DNA of 45,184 bases from AWTP1-13 sp039808585 (GCA_039808585.1 JBDHTJ010000014.1:1-45184), one strand, 5' to 3'. Positions 7,601 to 16,332 are shown, counted from the stretch's first letter. Numbers and translations are program-made. The notes: generated by a model from the letters alone, not told the origin.

Positions 7601-7629
7601 ACACGGAACCGATAAGAGAAGCTCATCAC

Positions 7630-8091
7630 ATGAAAACTTACGTCGCCAAGCCCGGCGAGGTGGAGAAGAAGTGGGTGCTGATCGACGGGACCGGCCTCGT
7701 CGTCGGCCGCCTCGCCAGCCTCATCGCCATGCGCCTCCGGGGCAAGCACCGCCCCACCTACACGCCACACGTCGACACCGGCGATAACGTGATCGTGATC
7801 AACGCCGAGAAGCTCGTCTTCACCGGCAACAAGACCGACGACAAGGTCTACTACCGCCACACCGGTTATCCCGGCGGCATCAAGGCCCGCACCCCGCGCA
7901 TGATGCTGGAAGGCAAGCATCCCGAGCGCATCCTCGAGCTCGCGGTCACGCGTATGCTCCGGCGCGGCCCCTTGCAAAGCAAGCTCATCCGCAATCTCAA
8001 GGTCTACAAAGGCGGCGCTCATCCCCACGAGGCGCAGAAGCCCGAGTTGCTCGACGTGAAGGCGCTCAACTCCAAGAACGTGAGGGCGTGA
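7630..8091 (+). CDS. rplM: 50S ribosomal protein L13
   Basis: L13 (153 aa), an early-assembly protein of the large ribosomal subunit. ATG at 7630 gives the canonical N-terminus MKTYVAKPGEVEKKWVLID; an upstream in-frame start would add unrelated residues. Signatures are VVGRLAS (about 25-31), RGKHRPTYTPH, VFTGNK, Y-R-H-T-G-Y-P-G-G, and AVTRMLRRGPL. The stop TGA is five bases from the rpsI start, the usual rplM-rpsI pair. Promoter and leader hairpin lie upstream. Confidence 0.98.
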   Translation: MKTYVAKPGEVEKKWVLIDGTGLVVGRLASLIAMRLRGKHRPTYTPHVDTGDNVIVINAEKLVFTGNKTDDKVYYRHTGYPGGIKARTPRMMLEGKHPERILELAVTRMLRRGPLQSKLIRNLKVYKGGAHPHEAQKPELLDVKALNSKNVRA

Positions 8092-8096
8092 TTACC

Positions 8097-8582
8097 ATGG
8101 CTTTGGAAACCAAGACCCTGGAAGACCTGGGCGCTCTCAAGACCGGCGGTGCGGAAGCATCTGCCGCCCCCGTCCACGTGCAGAAGCTCGACAAGCATGG
8201 TCGCGCCTACGCTACGGGCAAGCGCAAGAACGCCGTGGCACGCGTTTGGATCAAGCCCGGCGCGGGCAAGATCACCGTCAACGATAAGAGCTTCGAACAG
8301 TACTTCGCCCGTCCCGTGCTACAGATGCTGCTCAAGCAGCCGCTGCAGACCGCGAACCGCCTCAGCCAGTTCGACATCATGGCAACCGTCACCGGCGGCG
8401 GCTTGTCGGGCCAGGCAGGCGCGGTGCGCCACGGCATCTCCAAGGCGCTCACATACTTCGAGCCGGAGCTGCGCGGTGTTCTCAAGAAAGGCGGCTTCCT
8501 CACCCGCGACAGCCGCGTGGTGGAACGCAAGAAGTACGGCCGCATGAAAGCCCGCCGCAGCTTCCAATTCTCGAAGCGCTAA
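8097..8582 (+). CDS. rpsI: 30S ribosomal protein S9
   Basis: S9 (161 aa) of the small subunit; its C-terminal tail reaches the P-site tRNA. The start is ATG at 8097 (MALETKTLEDLGALKTGG); GTG at 8088, overlapping the rplM stop, is an alternative. An alphaproteobacterial-type N-terminal extension of about 40 residues precedes the core YATGKRKNAVARVW. The core has GGGLSGQAGAVRHGISKAL and the conserved end V-V-E-R-K-K-Y-G-R then RSFQFSKR, with the terminal SKR that contacts tRNA. Translationally linked to rplM and followed by a strong terminator. Confidence 0.98.
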   Translation: MALETKTLEDLGALKTGGAEASAAPVHVQKLDKHGRAYATGKRKNAVARVWIKPGAGKITVNDKSFEQYFARPVLQMLLKQPLQTANRLSQFDIMATVTGGGLSGQAGAVRHGISKALTYFEPELRGVLKKGGFLTRDSRVVERKKYGRMKARRSFQFSKR

Positions 8583-8602
8583 GCGGAACTTTCTTCTTTT
8601 TC

Positions 8603-8645
8603 AAAGTCCGGGGCCGGGGTGTTGCACTCCGGCCCCGGACTTTTT
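8603..8645 (+). terminator. Rho-independent terminator of rplM-rpsI
   Basis: Perfect 15-bp stem AAAGTCCGGGGCCGG (8603-8617) / CCGGCCCCGGACTTT (8629-8643), 11-base loop, T-run to 8645. It starts 20 bases after the rpsI stop. Confidence 0.95.
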
Positions 8646-8740
8646 GATTCTGCGTTCCCCACCCATTGAAACAGCACCGGCGCCACCCATCTGCCCGGGG
8701 TTGATCCCCCCTTTCTGCCTGCTGGAGCCCTGATCCGCGC

Positions 8741-9433
8741 ATGCCCTCTATGTTCGGAATTGACCTCGTTGCTCTCCTCAACGTCATCGTCATTGACGTT
8801 GTTCTGGCCGGCGACAATGCCGTTATCGTCGGCCTGGCCGCCTCCCGCGTTGATCCCGCCATCCGCAACAGGGTGATCTTCTGGGGCATGGCAGCCGCTG
8901 TCGGCCTCCGCATCCTGTTTGCCGCCGTCGCGACGCAGCTGCTTGCCATCGTGGGCCTGACACTCGCCGGCGGCATCCTGCTTCTGTGGGTGTGCTGGAA
9001 GATGTATCGCGAGCTTACGAAGGGCGCCCACGACTACGACGCGATCGGCAATGGTGCGACGACCGCAGATGGCTCCACGGCCCTTCCAACTCTCACCTTC
9101 GGCGCCGCCGTCACGCAGATAACGATTGCCGACGTGTCCATGTCGCTCGACAACGTGCTGGCGGTGGCCGGCGCCGCCAAGGGCTCGACAGAAGTGCTCG
9201 TGATAGGCCTTGGGGTAGCCATTCTTCTGATGGCGCTCGCCGCAAACTTCATCGCCAAGCTCCTCGTGCGCTACCCCTGGATTACCTGGATCGGCCTTCT
9301 CATCATCGTCGTCGTGGCCGTCGACATGATCTACGACGGCTCGCACGAGGTGGCCTGCACCATGTGGAATGGCCCCTGGTGCTCAGAAGGCCTTATGAGC
9401 CTCATCAAGGGCGTTTTCGGCATAAAGGGCTAG
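8741..9433 (+). CDS. TerC family integral membrane protein (YjbE/YkoY-like)
   Basis: A 230-aa membrane protein of the TerC family, which includes metal (notably manganese) exporters that help load exoenzymes. Family motifs are VIDVVLAGDNAV (15-26), with the acidic residue pair in the membrane, and the repeat-related IADVSMSLDNVLAVAG in the second half. About seven hydrophobic segments are visible, with a soluble loop after residue 85 (LTKGAHDYD). A second ATG at 8750 is an alternative start. It sits between rpsI and argC with its own terminators either side, so it is probably transcribed alone. I see no recognisable manganese riboswitch in the 95 bases upstream. Confidence 0.9.
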   Translation: MPSMFGIDLVALLNVIVIDVVLAGDNAVIVGLAASRVDPAIRNRVIFWGMAAAVGLRILFAAVATQLLAIVGLTLAGGILLLWVCWKMYRELTKGAHDYDAIGNGATTADGSTALPTLTFGAAVTQITIADVSMSLDNVLAVAGAAKGSTEVLVIGLGVAILLMALAANFIAKLLVRYPWITWIGLLIIVVVAVDMIYDGSHEVACTMWNGPWCSEGLMSLIKGVFGIKG

Positions 9434-9441
9434 AAATAGCT

Positions 9442-9479
9442 GGCTGCGCCTGTCACGCCATGCATTGACAGGCGCGGCC
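9442..9479 (+). other. Stem-loop after the terC gene
   Basis: GGCTGCGCCTGTCA (9442-9455) / TGACAGGCGCGGCC (9466-9479), 13 of 14 pairs, 10-base loop, starting eight bases after the stop codon. Lacks a T-run; may protect the 3' end or stop transcription weakly. Confidence 0.55.
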
Positions 9480-9588
9480 GTCTTGCGCATATGGTCCCGC
9501 ATGATGACGATCGTGACCAGATTCCGCCGATGCCAGCTCGGGCGCCCCGTGCGCGTGCGATGACGGCCTGACGCCGCTTCAATCGCAT

Positions 9589-9614
9589 GGCCGCACGTTG
9601 TTGCGGCCTTTTTT
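9589..9614 (+). terminator. Intrinsic terminator 48 bases before argC
   Basis: Stem GGCCGCA (9589-9595) / TGCGGCC (9602-9608), loop CGTTGT, followed by six Ts (9609-9614). It could end the terC transcript or act as an attenuator in an argC leader. Confidence 0.75.
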
Positions 9615-9661
9615 GTGCCCATTCCGGCCCGCCCGGAGTCTCACGAGCAGGAAATCTCGCC

Positions 9662-10651
9662 ATGACCACGATCACCGCTACGTCCGCCACGTCCTCCAAG
9701 TCGAATAAAACAAAGGCAACCGCCCCGACCATCTTCATCGATGGCGAGGCCGGCACCACTGGCCTCGAGATCCGGCGCCGGCTTGCCGGACTGTCCAGCA
9801 TCGAGGTGCTGAGCATTGCGCCCGAGCTGCGCAAGGACGAGGCCGCGCGCAAGGAGATCATGAAGGCTGCCGAAATTGTAGTCCTTTGCCTGCCTGACGA
9901 CGCTGCACGGCAAGCCGTAGCCTTGGCGGAATCACTGGGGGCCGATGCACCGCGCATCGTCGATGCCAGCACGGCGCATCGCGTCGCGCCGGACTGGACG
10001 TTCGGCTTTGCCGAGATGGACAAGGGGCAGGCCCAGAAGATCGCGGCGGCCAAGCGGGTCACCAATCCGGGCTGCTATCCCACCGGCGCCATTGCCCTGC
10101 TGCGCCCGCTCATCGCATCGGGCGTCATCCCCGCGGACATGCCCCTGACCATCAACGCCGTCAGTGGCTACTCGGGCGGCGGCCGCACCATGATCGAGGC
10201 CTATGAGGCCGGCACGGCACCTCTGTTCGAAATGTACGGGCTGGGGCTTGAGCACAAGCACGTGCCTGAAATCCTCGAGCGGTCTGGCCTGAAAAAGCGG
10301 CCGATCTTCGTGCCCTCCGTCGGCAACTTCAGGCAGGGCATGCTGGTGTGCGTACCTCTCCATCTCGATACGCTGCCAGGCAAGCCGAAGGCGGCCGATC
10401 TTGAGGCCACACTGGCTGCCTACTACGAGGGCGCGAAGCTGGTGAAAGTCGTCCCGGCGGGCGATGCAGCCACCAAGGGCGGCCGCATCGATGCTCTCGC
10501 GCTCAATGGCACCGACATGCTGGAAGTGCGCGTCTTCGGCAACGAGAAGCACCGTCAGGCCGTGCTCGTGGCGCGCCTCGACAATCTCGGCAAGGGTGCC
10601 TCGGGGGCTGCGGTGCAGAACATCGGCTTGATGCTCGGCATCCCGACCTGA
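9662..10651 (+). CDS. argC: N-acetyl-gamma-glutamyl-phosphate reductase (type 2)
   Basis: ArgC (329 aa) reduces N-acetylglutamyl phosphate to the semialdehyde with NADPH, the third step of arginine synthesis. ATG at 9662 is chosen because the extension upstream would run through a terminator. After a Thr/Ser/Lys-rich 20-residue start come IFIDGEAGTTGLEIRRRL (24-41), the short-type NADP motif, and the catalytic cysteine C138 in VTNPGCYPTG (133-142). INAVSGYSGGGR and EHKHVPEI fit the dehydrogenase domain. Its length and the GEAGTTG motif put it in the type 2 family. Linkage to rplM-rpsI is usual in Hyphomicrobiales; here terC is inserted. rsmE starts 12 bases after the stop. Confidence 0.96.
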   Translation: MTTITATSATSSKSNKTKATAPTIFIDGEAGTTGLEIRRRLAGLSSIEVLSIAPELRKDEAARKEIMKAAEIVVLCLPDDAARQAVALAESLGADAPRIVDASTAHRVAPDWTFGFAEMDKGQAQKIAAAKRVTNPGCYPTGAIALLRPLIASGVIPADMPLTINAVSGYSGGGRTMIEAYEAGTAPLFEMYGLGLEHKHVPEILERSGLKKRPIFVPSVGNFRQGMLVCVPLHLDTLPGKPKAADLEATLAAYYEGAKLVKVVPAGDAATKGGRIDALALNGTDMLEVRVFGNEKHRQAVLVARLDNLGKGASGAAVQNIGLMLGIPT

Positions 10652-10663
10652 GACGCGGTGCTC

Positions 10664-11422
10664 ATGAGCCGCTACGACTTCACCTCTCAGCGCCTGTACG
10701 TCACGAGCGATCTCGCTGAAGGTGTAGTCGTGGCAGCGAGCCAGGAACAGGCAAACTATCTCTGCAACGTGCTGCGCCTGCAGGAGGGCGCTGCCGTTCT
10801 CCTCTTCAACGGGCGCGACGGCGAGTGGCGGGCCCGCCTTGCTGCCAGGACGAAGCGCAGCCTGTCGCTCCTCATTGAGCAGCAAACGCGCCCGCAGCAG
10901 GGCGGCCCCGACATCGACTACCTTTTCGCGCCGCTCAAACGCAGCCGCCTCGACTACATGGTGCAGAAGGCAACCGAGATGGGCGTGAGCCGGCTGCGCC
11001 CCGTCATCACGCGCAGGACGGTCGCCGAGCGCGTCAACGTGGAGCGCCTCGAGGCGAATGCGGTCGAAGCCGCTGAGCAATGCGGGATCCTCCGTATTCC
11101 AACCGTGCGCGCGCCGGAAAAGCTAGCCGCAGTCCTCCGGGATTGGGACCCAGGCCGCATGCTGGTCTTCTGCGACGAGGACGCAGAAATAAGGGACCCC
11201 ATGGCCGCATTGGCCGTACACGCGGCGGCAAATGCCCCTTGCCCACCTGTCGCGTTGCTGGTGGGACCCGAAGGCGGCTTCGATCCCGAGGAGAGAGCAC
11301 AGTTGCTCGCCATGCCATCTGTGGTCCGCCTGTCACTGGGCCCGCGCATCCTGCGGGCCGATACGGCAGCCGTGGCAGCACTTGCTATTGTTAATGTGGC
11401 GCTTGGCGACTGGCGACGGTAG
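10664..11422 (+). CDS. rsmE: 16S rRNA (uracil-1498-N3)-methyltransferase
   Basis: RsmE (252 aa) methylates U1498 of 16S rRNA using S-adenosylmethionine. An N-terminal PUA-like part (about 1-70; EQANYLCNVLRLQEGA) precedes a SPOUT domain with the trefoil-knot motifs LLVGPEGGF (about 200-208) and LSLGPRILRADTA (about 223-235). I prefer ATG at 10664 to the GTG six bases earlier. The 12-base gap to argC suggests cotranscription; gshA follows after 144 bases in the order rsmE-gshA typical of Hyphomicrobiales. Confidence 0.95.
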   Translation: MSRYDFTSQRLYVTSDLAEGVVVAASQEQANYLCNVLRLQEGAAVLLFNGRDGEWRARLAARTKRSLSLLIEQQTRPQQGGPDIDYLFAPLKRSRLDYMVQKATEMGVSRLRPVITRRTVAERVNVERLEANAVEAAEQCGILRIPTVRAPEKLAAVLRDWDPGRMLVFCDEDAEIRDPMAALAVHAAANAPCPPVALLVGPEGGFDPEERAQLLAMPSVVRLSLGPRILRADTAAVAALAIVNVALGDWRR

Positions 11423-11566
11423 GCAGGGGCCATCCAAGAGGCCGCGCATGGGCTGCAACACACGAGCACTTGACCTTTGCGGCCAGTTTGCCCGCTTGTG
11501 CGCCCGGGGCCATATCAACTAACAAGAGGGCCGCTACTGCGGGCCCGAGACTGAGGAAACCAATTT

Positions 11567-12949
11567 ATGTCCACACGCGAGGACAGCGCCCCAAGCGCCC
11601 CGGTCAGCTCCCGCGATGAGCTCGTTTCATGGATTGCCGACGGCTGTAAGCCCGCCGAGAGCTGGCGCATCGGCACCGAGCACGAGAAGTTCCTGTTCCA
11701 CACCGATACGCTGGCACCGGTGCCGTATGCCGGTCCGCGCGGGGTCCGCGCCCTCATGGAAGGCCTGATTGCACAGTTCGGCTGGCTGCCGATCATGGAA
11801 GGCGACAACATCATTGCGCTGAAGCGTCCCGCGGGCCAAGCGGGTGGAACCGTGTCCTTGGAGCCCGGCGGCCAGTTCGAGCTTTCGGGCGACCCTCTGG
11901 CCGACATGCATCAAGTGGCAGACGAGACGCAGCAACACCTCGATCAGTGCCTCACGGTCGGCGGCCCGCTCGGCATCGGCTTCCTGGGCGTCGGCTTCTC
12001 ACCCGATTGGACGCTGGAAGAAACGCCGCGCATGCCGAAGCTGCGCTATGGCGTGATGACGCGCTACATGCCCCAGGTCGGCAAGCGCGGCCTCGATATG
12101 ATGTACCGCACCGCCACCATCCAGGTGAACCTCGATTTCGCCAGCGAAGCCGACATGGTGAAGAAGTTCCGGGTCTCGCTCGCCCTGCAGCCCATCGCCA
12201 CTGCCATCTTTGCCTGCTCGCCATTCACGGAAGGCAAGCCGAACGGCTTCCTTTCACTGCGCAGCGAGGTGTGGCGCGACACCGACCCCAATCGCACCGG
12301 CATGCTGCCCTTCGTGTTCGAGCCGGGCATGAGCTTCGAGCGCTACGCCGATTATGCCCTCGATGTGCCGATGTATTTCGTCTATCGCGGCGGCCGCTAC
12401 ATCGATGTGGCCGGCGCCTCCTTCCGCGAGTTCCTCGCAGGCAGGCTTCCGCAGTTGCCGGGTGAGCGCCCGACCCTGGACGACTGGTCGGATCACCTCA
12501 CTACGCTGTTCCCCGAAGTGCGCATGAAGCGCTTCCTCGAAATGCGCGGCGCCGATGGCGGCCGCTGGCGCCGCATATGTGCCCTGCCGGCGTTCTGGAC
12601 CGGCCTCCTCTACGATCAGACGGCCCTCGATGCGGCCTGGGATCTCGTCAAAGGCTGGACGGTCGACGAACGCCAGCACCTGCGCAATGGCGTCCCTAGG
12701 CAAGGATTGCGGGCACCGTTCAAGAACGGCACGGTCCTCGACGTCGCCAGGCAGGCACTGGCAATCGCACAGGACGGTCTCGCCAGGCGCGCCATTAACA
12801 ATAAGGCGGGCCAGGATGAACGGATCTACCTGGAGCCGCTTGTGGCCATCCTGAAGGAAGGCATCTCGCCGGCTGAGGAAATCCTCGCCCGTTACAACGG
12901 CGCCTGGAACCACTCCACGAAGCCGCTTTACGTCGATTACGCTTTCTGA
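11567..12949 (+). CDS. gshA: Glutamate-cysteine ligase (plant/alphaproteobacterial type)
   Basis: GshA (460 aa) joins glutamate and cysteine using ATP, the first and rate-limiting step of glutathione synthesis. The active-site start WRIGTEHEKFLF (33-44) is characteristic, followed by LEPGGQFELSG (104-114), which binds substrate and metal, and the TATIQVNLDFASE segment near 183-195. The form is the plant-like type found in alphaproteobacteria and differs from the E. coli enzyme. In the plant enzyme a redox disulfide controls activity; I cannot tell whether equivalent cysteines act here. GAGG precedes the ATG. gshB is not in the window. Confidence 0.96.
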   Translation: MSTREDSAPSAPVSSRDELVSWIADGCKPAESWRIGTEHEKFLFHTDTLAPVPYAGPRGVRALMEGLIAQFGWLPIMEGDNIIALKRPAGQAGGTVSLEPGGQFELSGDPLADMHQVADETQQHLDQCLTVGGPLGIGFLGVGFSPDWTLEETPRMPKLRYGVMTRYMPQVGKRGLDMMYRTATIQVNLDFASEADMVKKFRVSLALQPIATAIFACSPFTEGKPNGFLSLRSEVWRDTDPNRTGMLPFVFEPGMSFERYADYALDVPMYFVYRGGRYIDVAGASFREFLAGRLPQLPGERPTLDDWSDHLTTLFPEVRMKRFLEMRGADGGRWRRICALPAFWTGLLYDQTALDAAWDLVKGWTVDERQHLRNGVPRQGLRAPFKNGTVLDVARQALAIAQDGLARRAINNKAGQDERIYLEPLVAILKEGISPAEEILARYNGAWNHSTKPLYVDYAF

Positions 12950-13055
12950 ACCGCCCAGGCTGACGCCGTCGCCACAATTGCGACATTCAGGCGACGTTCA
13001 TGCGCTCCAGCGTAACCAGACCCCGAAGCCAAACGGCCCTCGGGAGTTGCGCCTC

Positions 13056-13268
13056 GTGCTCAAAAGATCGCATATCCTGATCATGGCGGCCGGGCTTCTG
13101 TTCCTGCCGTTCCTGGTCGGCAATGCGCCATCCGCAGCCGCCGACAGCTCCTGCTCCAACAGCTGTAAGGCCCAATACGGCAGCTGCTATAAGTCCAGCC
13201 AGGATCGCGCCAAGTGCCAGTCGCAGTTGCAGCGCTGCCTCGAGGCCTGCATCCGCAAGAAGCGCTGA
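13056..13268 (+). CDS. Small secreted protein with six mirror-spaced cysteines
   Basis: A 70-aa protein from GTG at 13056, with GGGAG (13042-13046) nine bases before it. An upstream in-frame ATG exists at 12978 but would bury the signal sequence. Residues about 1-30 form a signal peptide ending NAPSAAA. The mature 40 residues hold six cysteines with the spacing C-x3-C-x6-C-x9-C-x6-C-x3-C, which reads the same in both directions, and a basic tail RKKR. This suggests two antiparallel helices joined by disulfides, as in alpha-hairpinin or CHCH-like folds. I recognise no family, and the function is unknown. It stands alone between gshA and a crotonase gene. Confidence 0.65.
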   Translation: MLKRSHILIMAAGLLFLPFLVGNAPSAAADSSCSNSCKAQYGSCYKSSQDRAKCQSQLQRCLEACIRKKR

Positions 13269-13396
13269 TCTTGGCAGCCAGCGACCCAATTCGACGCTTG
13301 GGTTGATGAACGCCTGAAGCATATCCGTAGCGCTCGGTTCGATTCCATCCGGATCGGACCTGTTCTAGCATCCGGAAAACAATTCCGGAGGAAGCC

Positions 13397-14212
13397 ATGC
13401 CCCAGGCCTGGAGTGAGATTTCGTATATCTGCCGCAACCGCGTCGCGACCATCACGCTCAATCGCCCGGACAGGCTCAATGCCTGGACCGCCGTCATGGC
13501 CGACGAGTTGAAACAGGCGCTCGAGCATGCGCAAGCCGACGCCGAGGTGCGCGCCATCGTAATCACCGGGGCAGGCAAAGGCTTCTGCGCCGGCGCCGAT
13601 ATGGCCAAGCTCTCGTCTGCCGCCCAGGGCAAGGTCGGACTGATCGCCCCCGATGCCTCGGAGGCACAGGGCATAGCCGCAAACTTCGCGCAGAAGTGCA
13701 GCTACCTGCTCGGCATTCGCAAACCGATCATCGCAGCCATCAATGGCGCCGTCGCCGGCATCGGGCTCGTCATCGCGACCTTCTGCGACATGCGCTACAT
13801 GGCAGCCGGCGCAAAGCTCACCACGGCCTTCGCCCGGCGTGGCCTTGTCGCCGAGCACGGCATGGCCTGGTGGCTGCCCAAGCTCATCGGTCCGATGAAC
13901 GCACTCGACCTGCTCTATTCAGCGCGTCCCGTGACGGCCGAGGAAGCCGAACGCATGGGCCTGGTCCGCGTGTTGCCGGCCGACGGATTTCTAGAGGCCG
14001 TGGAGGCAAGGGCCGCAGAGATCGCCAACCTGTCATCGCCCCGCTCGACCGCCATCATCAAGCGCCAAGTCTACGAAGCGCTGTTCCAGAACCTCGCCGA
14101 GGCGACCGCCATCGCCAACGCCGAGCAAGACGCGTGTCGCCATACGGATGACTTCAAGGAAGGCGTGCAAAGCTATATGGAAAAGCGCCTGCCGCGCTTC
14201 ACCGGCAAATGA
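13397..14212 (+). CDS. Crotonase-family protein (annotated as enoyl-CoA hydratase) with an atypical active site
   Basis: A 271-aa crotonase-superfamily protein. RBS GGAGGA sits just before the ATG. Landmarks are TLNRPDRLNAW (20-30), the oxyanion-hole segment GFCAGADMAKL (62-72) and INGAVAGIGL (115-124). Aligned on the CD pair, the two hydratase glutamates are replaced by V125 and F145. A different acid, E153 in GLVAEHG, falls where PaaG-type isomerases carry an aspartate. It is therefore more likely an isomerase, a C-C bond enzyme or a hydrolase than a hydratase. Monocistronic context: kup begins 185 bases downstream. Confidence 0.9.
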   Translation: MPQAWSEISYICRNRVATITLNRPDRLNAWTAVMADELKQALEHAQADAEVRAIVITGAGKGFCAGADMAKLSSAAQGKVGLIAPDASEAQGIAANFAQKCSYLLGIRKPIIAAINGAVAGIGLVIATFCDMRYMAAGAKLTTAFARRGLVAEHGMAWWLPKLIGPMNALDLLYSARPVTAEEAERMGLVRVLPADGFLEAVEARAAEIANLSSPRSTAIIKRQVYEALFQNLAEATAIANAEQDACRHTDDFKEGVQSYMEKRLPRFTGK

Positions 14213-14397
14213 TTTCGAAAGCCGCACCAGTAGCTTAGCTGACGCTGCAAGGGCCTTTTCCGGCTGCGCTGCCCCTCGCCATCTCGACTTTCCCCCGGGG
14301 ATGGGCTACAGCCGCGCACCCTCGGCGGGGGCTCAACGCGCTTCGCCGTCTGCCCCTGGGCGACAGGGCGCTGGTCTGGAAAACACGATAAATTGCC

Positions 14398-16332
14398 ATG
14401 CCAAGCTCTGCGGCGCCTGCCCATAAAGACCACAAACAACCCCACGGCCACGCTCAGCACTTCTGGCCGCTGACGCTCGGCGCGCTTGGCGTTGTCTACG
14501 GCGATATCGGCACCAGCCCCATCTACGCCTTCAAGGAGGCGGTCACCGCCGCCGTCGTTGCGCACGGCTCAGCCGCAAAGGCGATATTGCCGGCGGCCCT
14601 CGAACCGGCCGTCTTGGGCATCCTGTCCCTCATCATCTGGACCCTGCTGCTGCTGGTCACCGCCAAGTACGTATTCTTGATCCTGCGCGCCGATCTGAAT
14701 GGAGAGGGCGGCACTTTCGCGTTGATGTCACTGGCCCAATCCGTTGCCCATCGCAGCAAGTACGCAATCACGATCCTTGGAATCGTCGGCACATGCTTCC
14801 TCTATGGCGACGCCGCGATCACACCGGCCCTGTCGGTCATCTCGGCAATTGAAGGCATGACGGTCATTTCGCCCGCATTCGGCAATCTCGTTCTGCCCCT
14901 GTCAGTCGTCATCCTCGTGGGGCTGTTTGCGATGCAAAGCAGGGGCACTGCAAAGATGGCGGCCTACTTCGGGCCGATCATCGTCGTATGGTTCGTTGCA
15001 CTGGGCAGCATCGGGCTCGTCTGGATCGTCAAGCAGCCAGCCGTCTTGTTGGCTTTCAATCCGTATTATGGATTGTCCTTCGTTGCGAGCCACGGCGTCA
15101 TCGGCATGACGGTTCTGGGTCTCGTGTTCCTGGCGGTCACGGGGGCCGAGGCGCTCTACGCCGACCTCGGCCATTTTGGGCGCAGGCCGATCCAAGTCGC
15201 GTGGCTCGGTATGGTGCTGCCCGCGTTGACTTTGAACTATTTGGGGCAGGGCGCAGCCGTGCTCTCCAATCCCGAAGCGATCGAGAACCCGTTCTTCCTC
15301 ATGTATCCGGGCTGGGCGCTTTGGCCCATGGTGCTGCTGTCGACCATCGCCACCGTAATCGCCAGCCAGGCTGTCATTACCGGAGCCTACTCGGTCACGC
15401 GCTCTGCCATCCAATTGGGACTGCTTCCGCGCTTCTCTGTCCTGCACACCTCTAAGGACGTCGCCGGACAAATCTATCTCCCGCGCGTCAATTGGGTTCT
15501 GCTGGTGGCTGTCCTGCTGCTTGTCGTGATCTTCAAGAATTCTTCTTCTCTCACCGCCGCCTATGGTATCGCCGTCACCGCCACAATGATCACCACGTCC
15601 ATCATGGCGGCCTTTGTCGCCTGGCGGCTGTGGGGATGGACTTTCTGGCAGAGCGCTGGCCTTTTTGTGCCGCTCCTGATGCTTGAGTGCGTTTTCTTTC
15701 TCGCCAACGTGATGAAAATTCTTGAAGGCGCATGGGTGCCGTTGGTGATCGCCGCCGTGCTCATGCTGATCATGCTCACCTGGGCCCGCGGCACATCGGT
15801 GCTCAACAACCAGTCGCGCAAGCAGGACACGTCGCTGCAGTGGCTGGTCGGCAAGCTTGAGCAGAAGCCGCCGCACCGCGTGAACGGCACCGCCGTGTTC
15901 CTCACGGCCACGCCCAATGCGGCGCCTTCCGCGCTCCTGCACAATCTCAAGCACAATCACATGCTGCACGAGCGCAACATCATTCTCACCATCCGCACGG
16001 CTGAGGTGCCTCGTGTGCCGTCCAGCGAGATCGCCAAGATCGAGAAGATCTCCGACGCCTTCACCGCAGTCACGCTGACCTATGGCTTCATGGAGACGCC
16101 CAGCGTCGAGCGCGGCCTGCAGCTCTGCCGCAAGAGGGGCCTGAATATCGACCCGGCCTCGACCTCGTTCTTCCTGTCGCGCCGCGTGCTCCGGCCGGCC
16201 TCGCGCTCCAAGATGCCGTTCTGGCAGGACAAGCTTTTCATCTGGCTTGCCGGCAGCGCCGAGGACGCCACCGACTACTTCCAGATCCCGCCCGACCGTG
16301 TGGTGGAGATCGGTACGCAGATTACCGTCTAA
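14398..16332 (+). CDS. kup: KUP-family potassium uptake protein
   Basis: A low-affinity K+/H+ symporter of the KUP/HAK/KT family, 644 aa. The family signature GALGVVYGDIGTSPIYAFKE (24-43) opens TM1, and FLYGDAAITPALSVISAIEG follows in TM3-4. About twelve hydrophobic segments are visible up to about residue 465, then a cytoplasmic C-terminal domain with FLTATPNAAPSALLHNLKHN and the family's usual tail. A weak RBS precedes the ATG at 14398. The 185-base upstream gap holds no clear regulatory element. No partner gene is needed for this transporter type. Confidence 0.96.
   Translation: MPSSAAPAHKDHKQPHGHAQHFWPLTLGALGVVYGDIGTSPIYAFKEAVTAAVVAHGSAAKAILPAALEPAVLGILSLIIWTLLLLVTAKYVFLILRADLNGEGGTFALMSLAQSVAHRSKYAITILGIVGTCFLYGDAAITPALSVISAIEGMTVISPAFGNLVLPLSVVILVGLFAMQSRGTAKMAAYFGPIIVVWFVALGSIGLVWIVKQPAVLLAFNPYYGLSFVASHGVIGMTVLGLVFLAVTGAEALYADLGHFGRRPIQVAWLGMVLPALTLNYLGQGAAVLSNPEAIENPFFLMYPGWALWPMVLLSTIATVIASQAVITGAYSVTRSAIQLGLLPRFSVLHTSKDVAGQIYLPRVNWVLLVAVLLLVVIFKNSSSLTAAYGIAVTATMITTSIMAAFVAWRLWGWTFWQSAGLFVPLLMLECVFFLANVMKILEGAWVPLVIAAVLMLIMLTWARGTSVLNNQSRKQDTSLQWLVGKLEQKPPHRVNGTAVFLTATPNAAPSALLHNLKHNHMLHERNIILTIRTAEVPRVPSSEIAKIEKISDAFTAVTLTYGFMETPSVERGLQLCRKRGLNIDPASTSFFLSRRVLRPASRSKMPFWQDKLFIWLAGSAEDATDYFQIPPDRVVEIGTQITV

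Noticed and set aside
8646..8740. Manganese (yybP-ykoY) riboswitch before terC
   Set aside because: The 95-base gap contains no recognisable riboswitch core; I found no paired loops with the expected conserved bases.
9932..11080. 382-codon open frame opposite argC and rsmE
   Set aside because: It runs across two clearly identified genes on the other strand and has no family signatures; GC-rich codon bias keeps such frames open.
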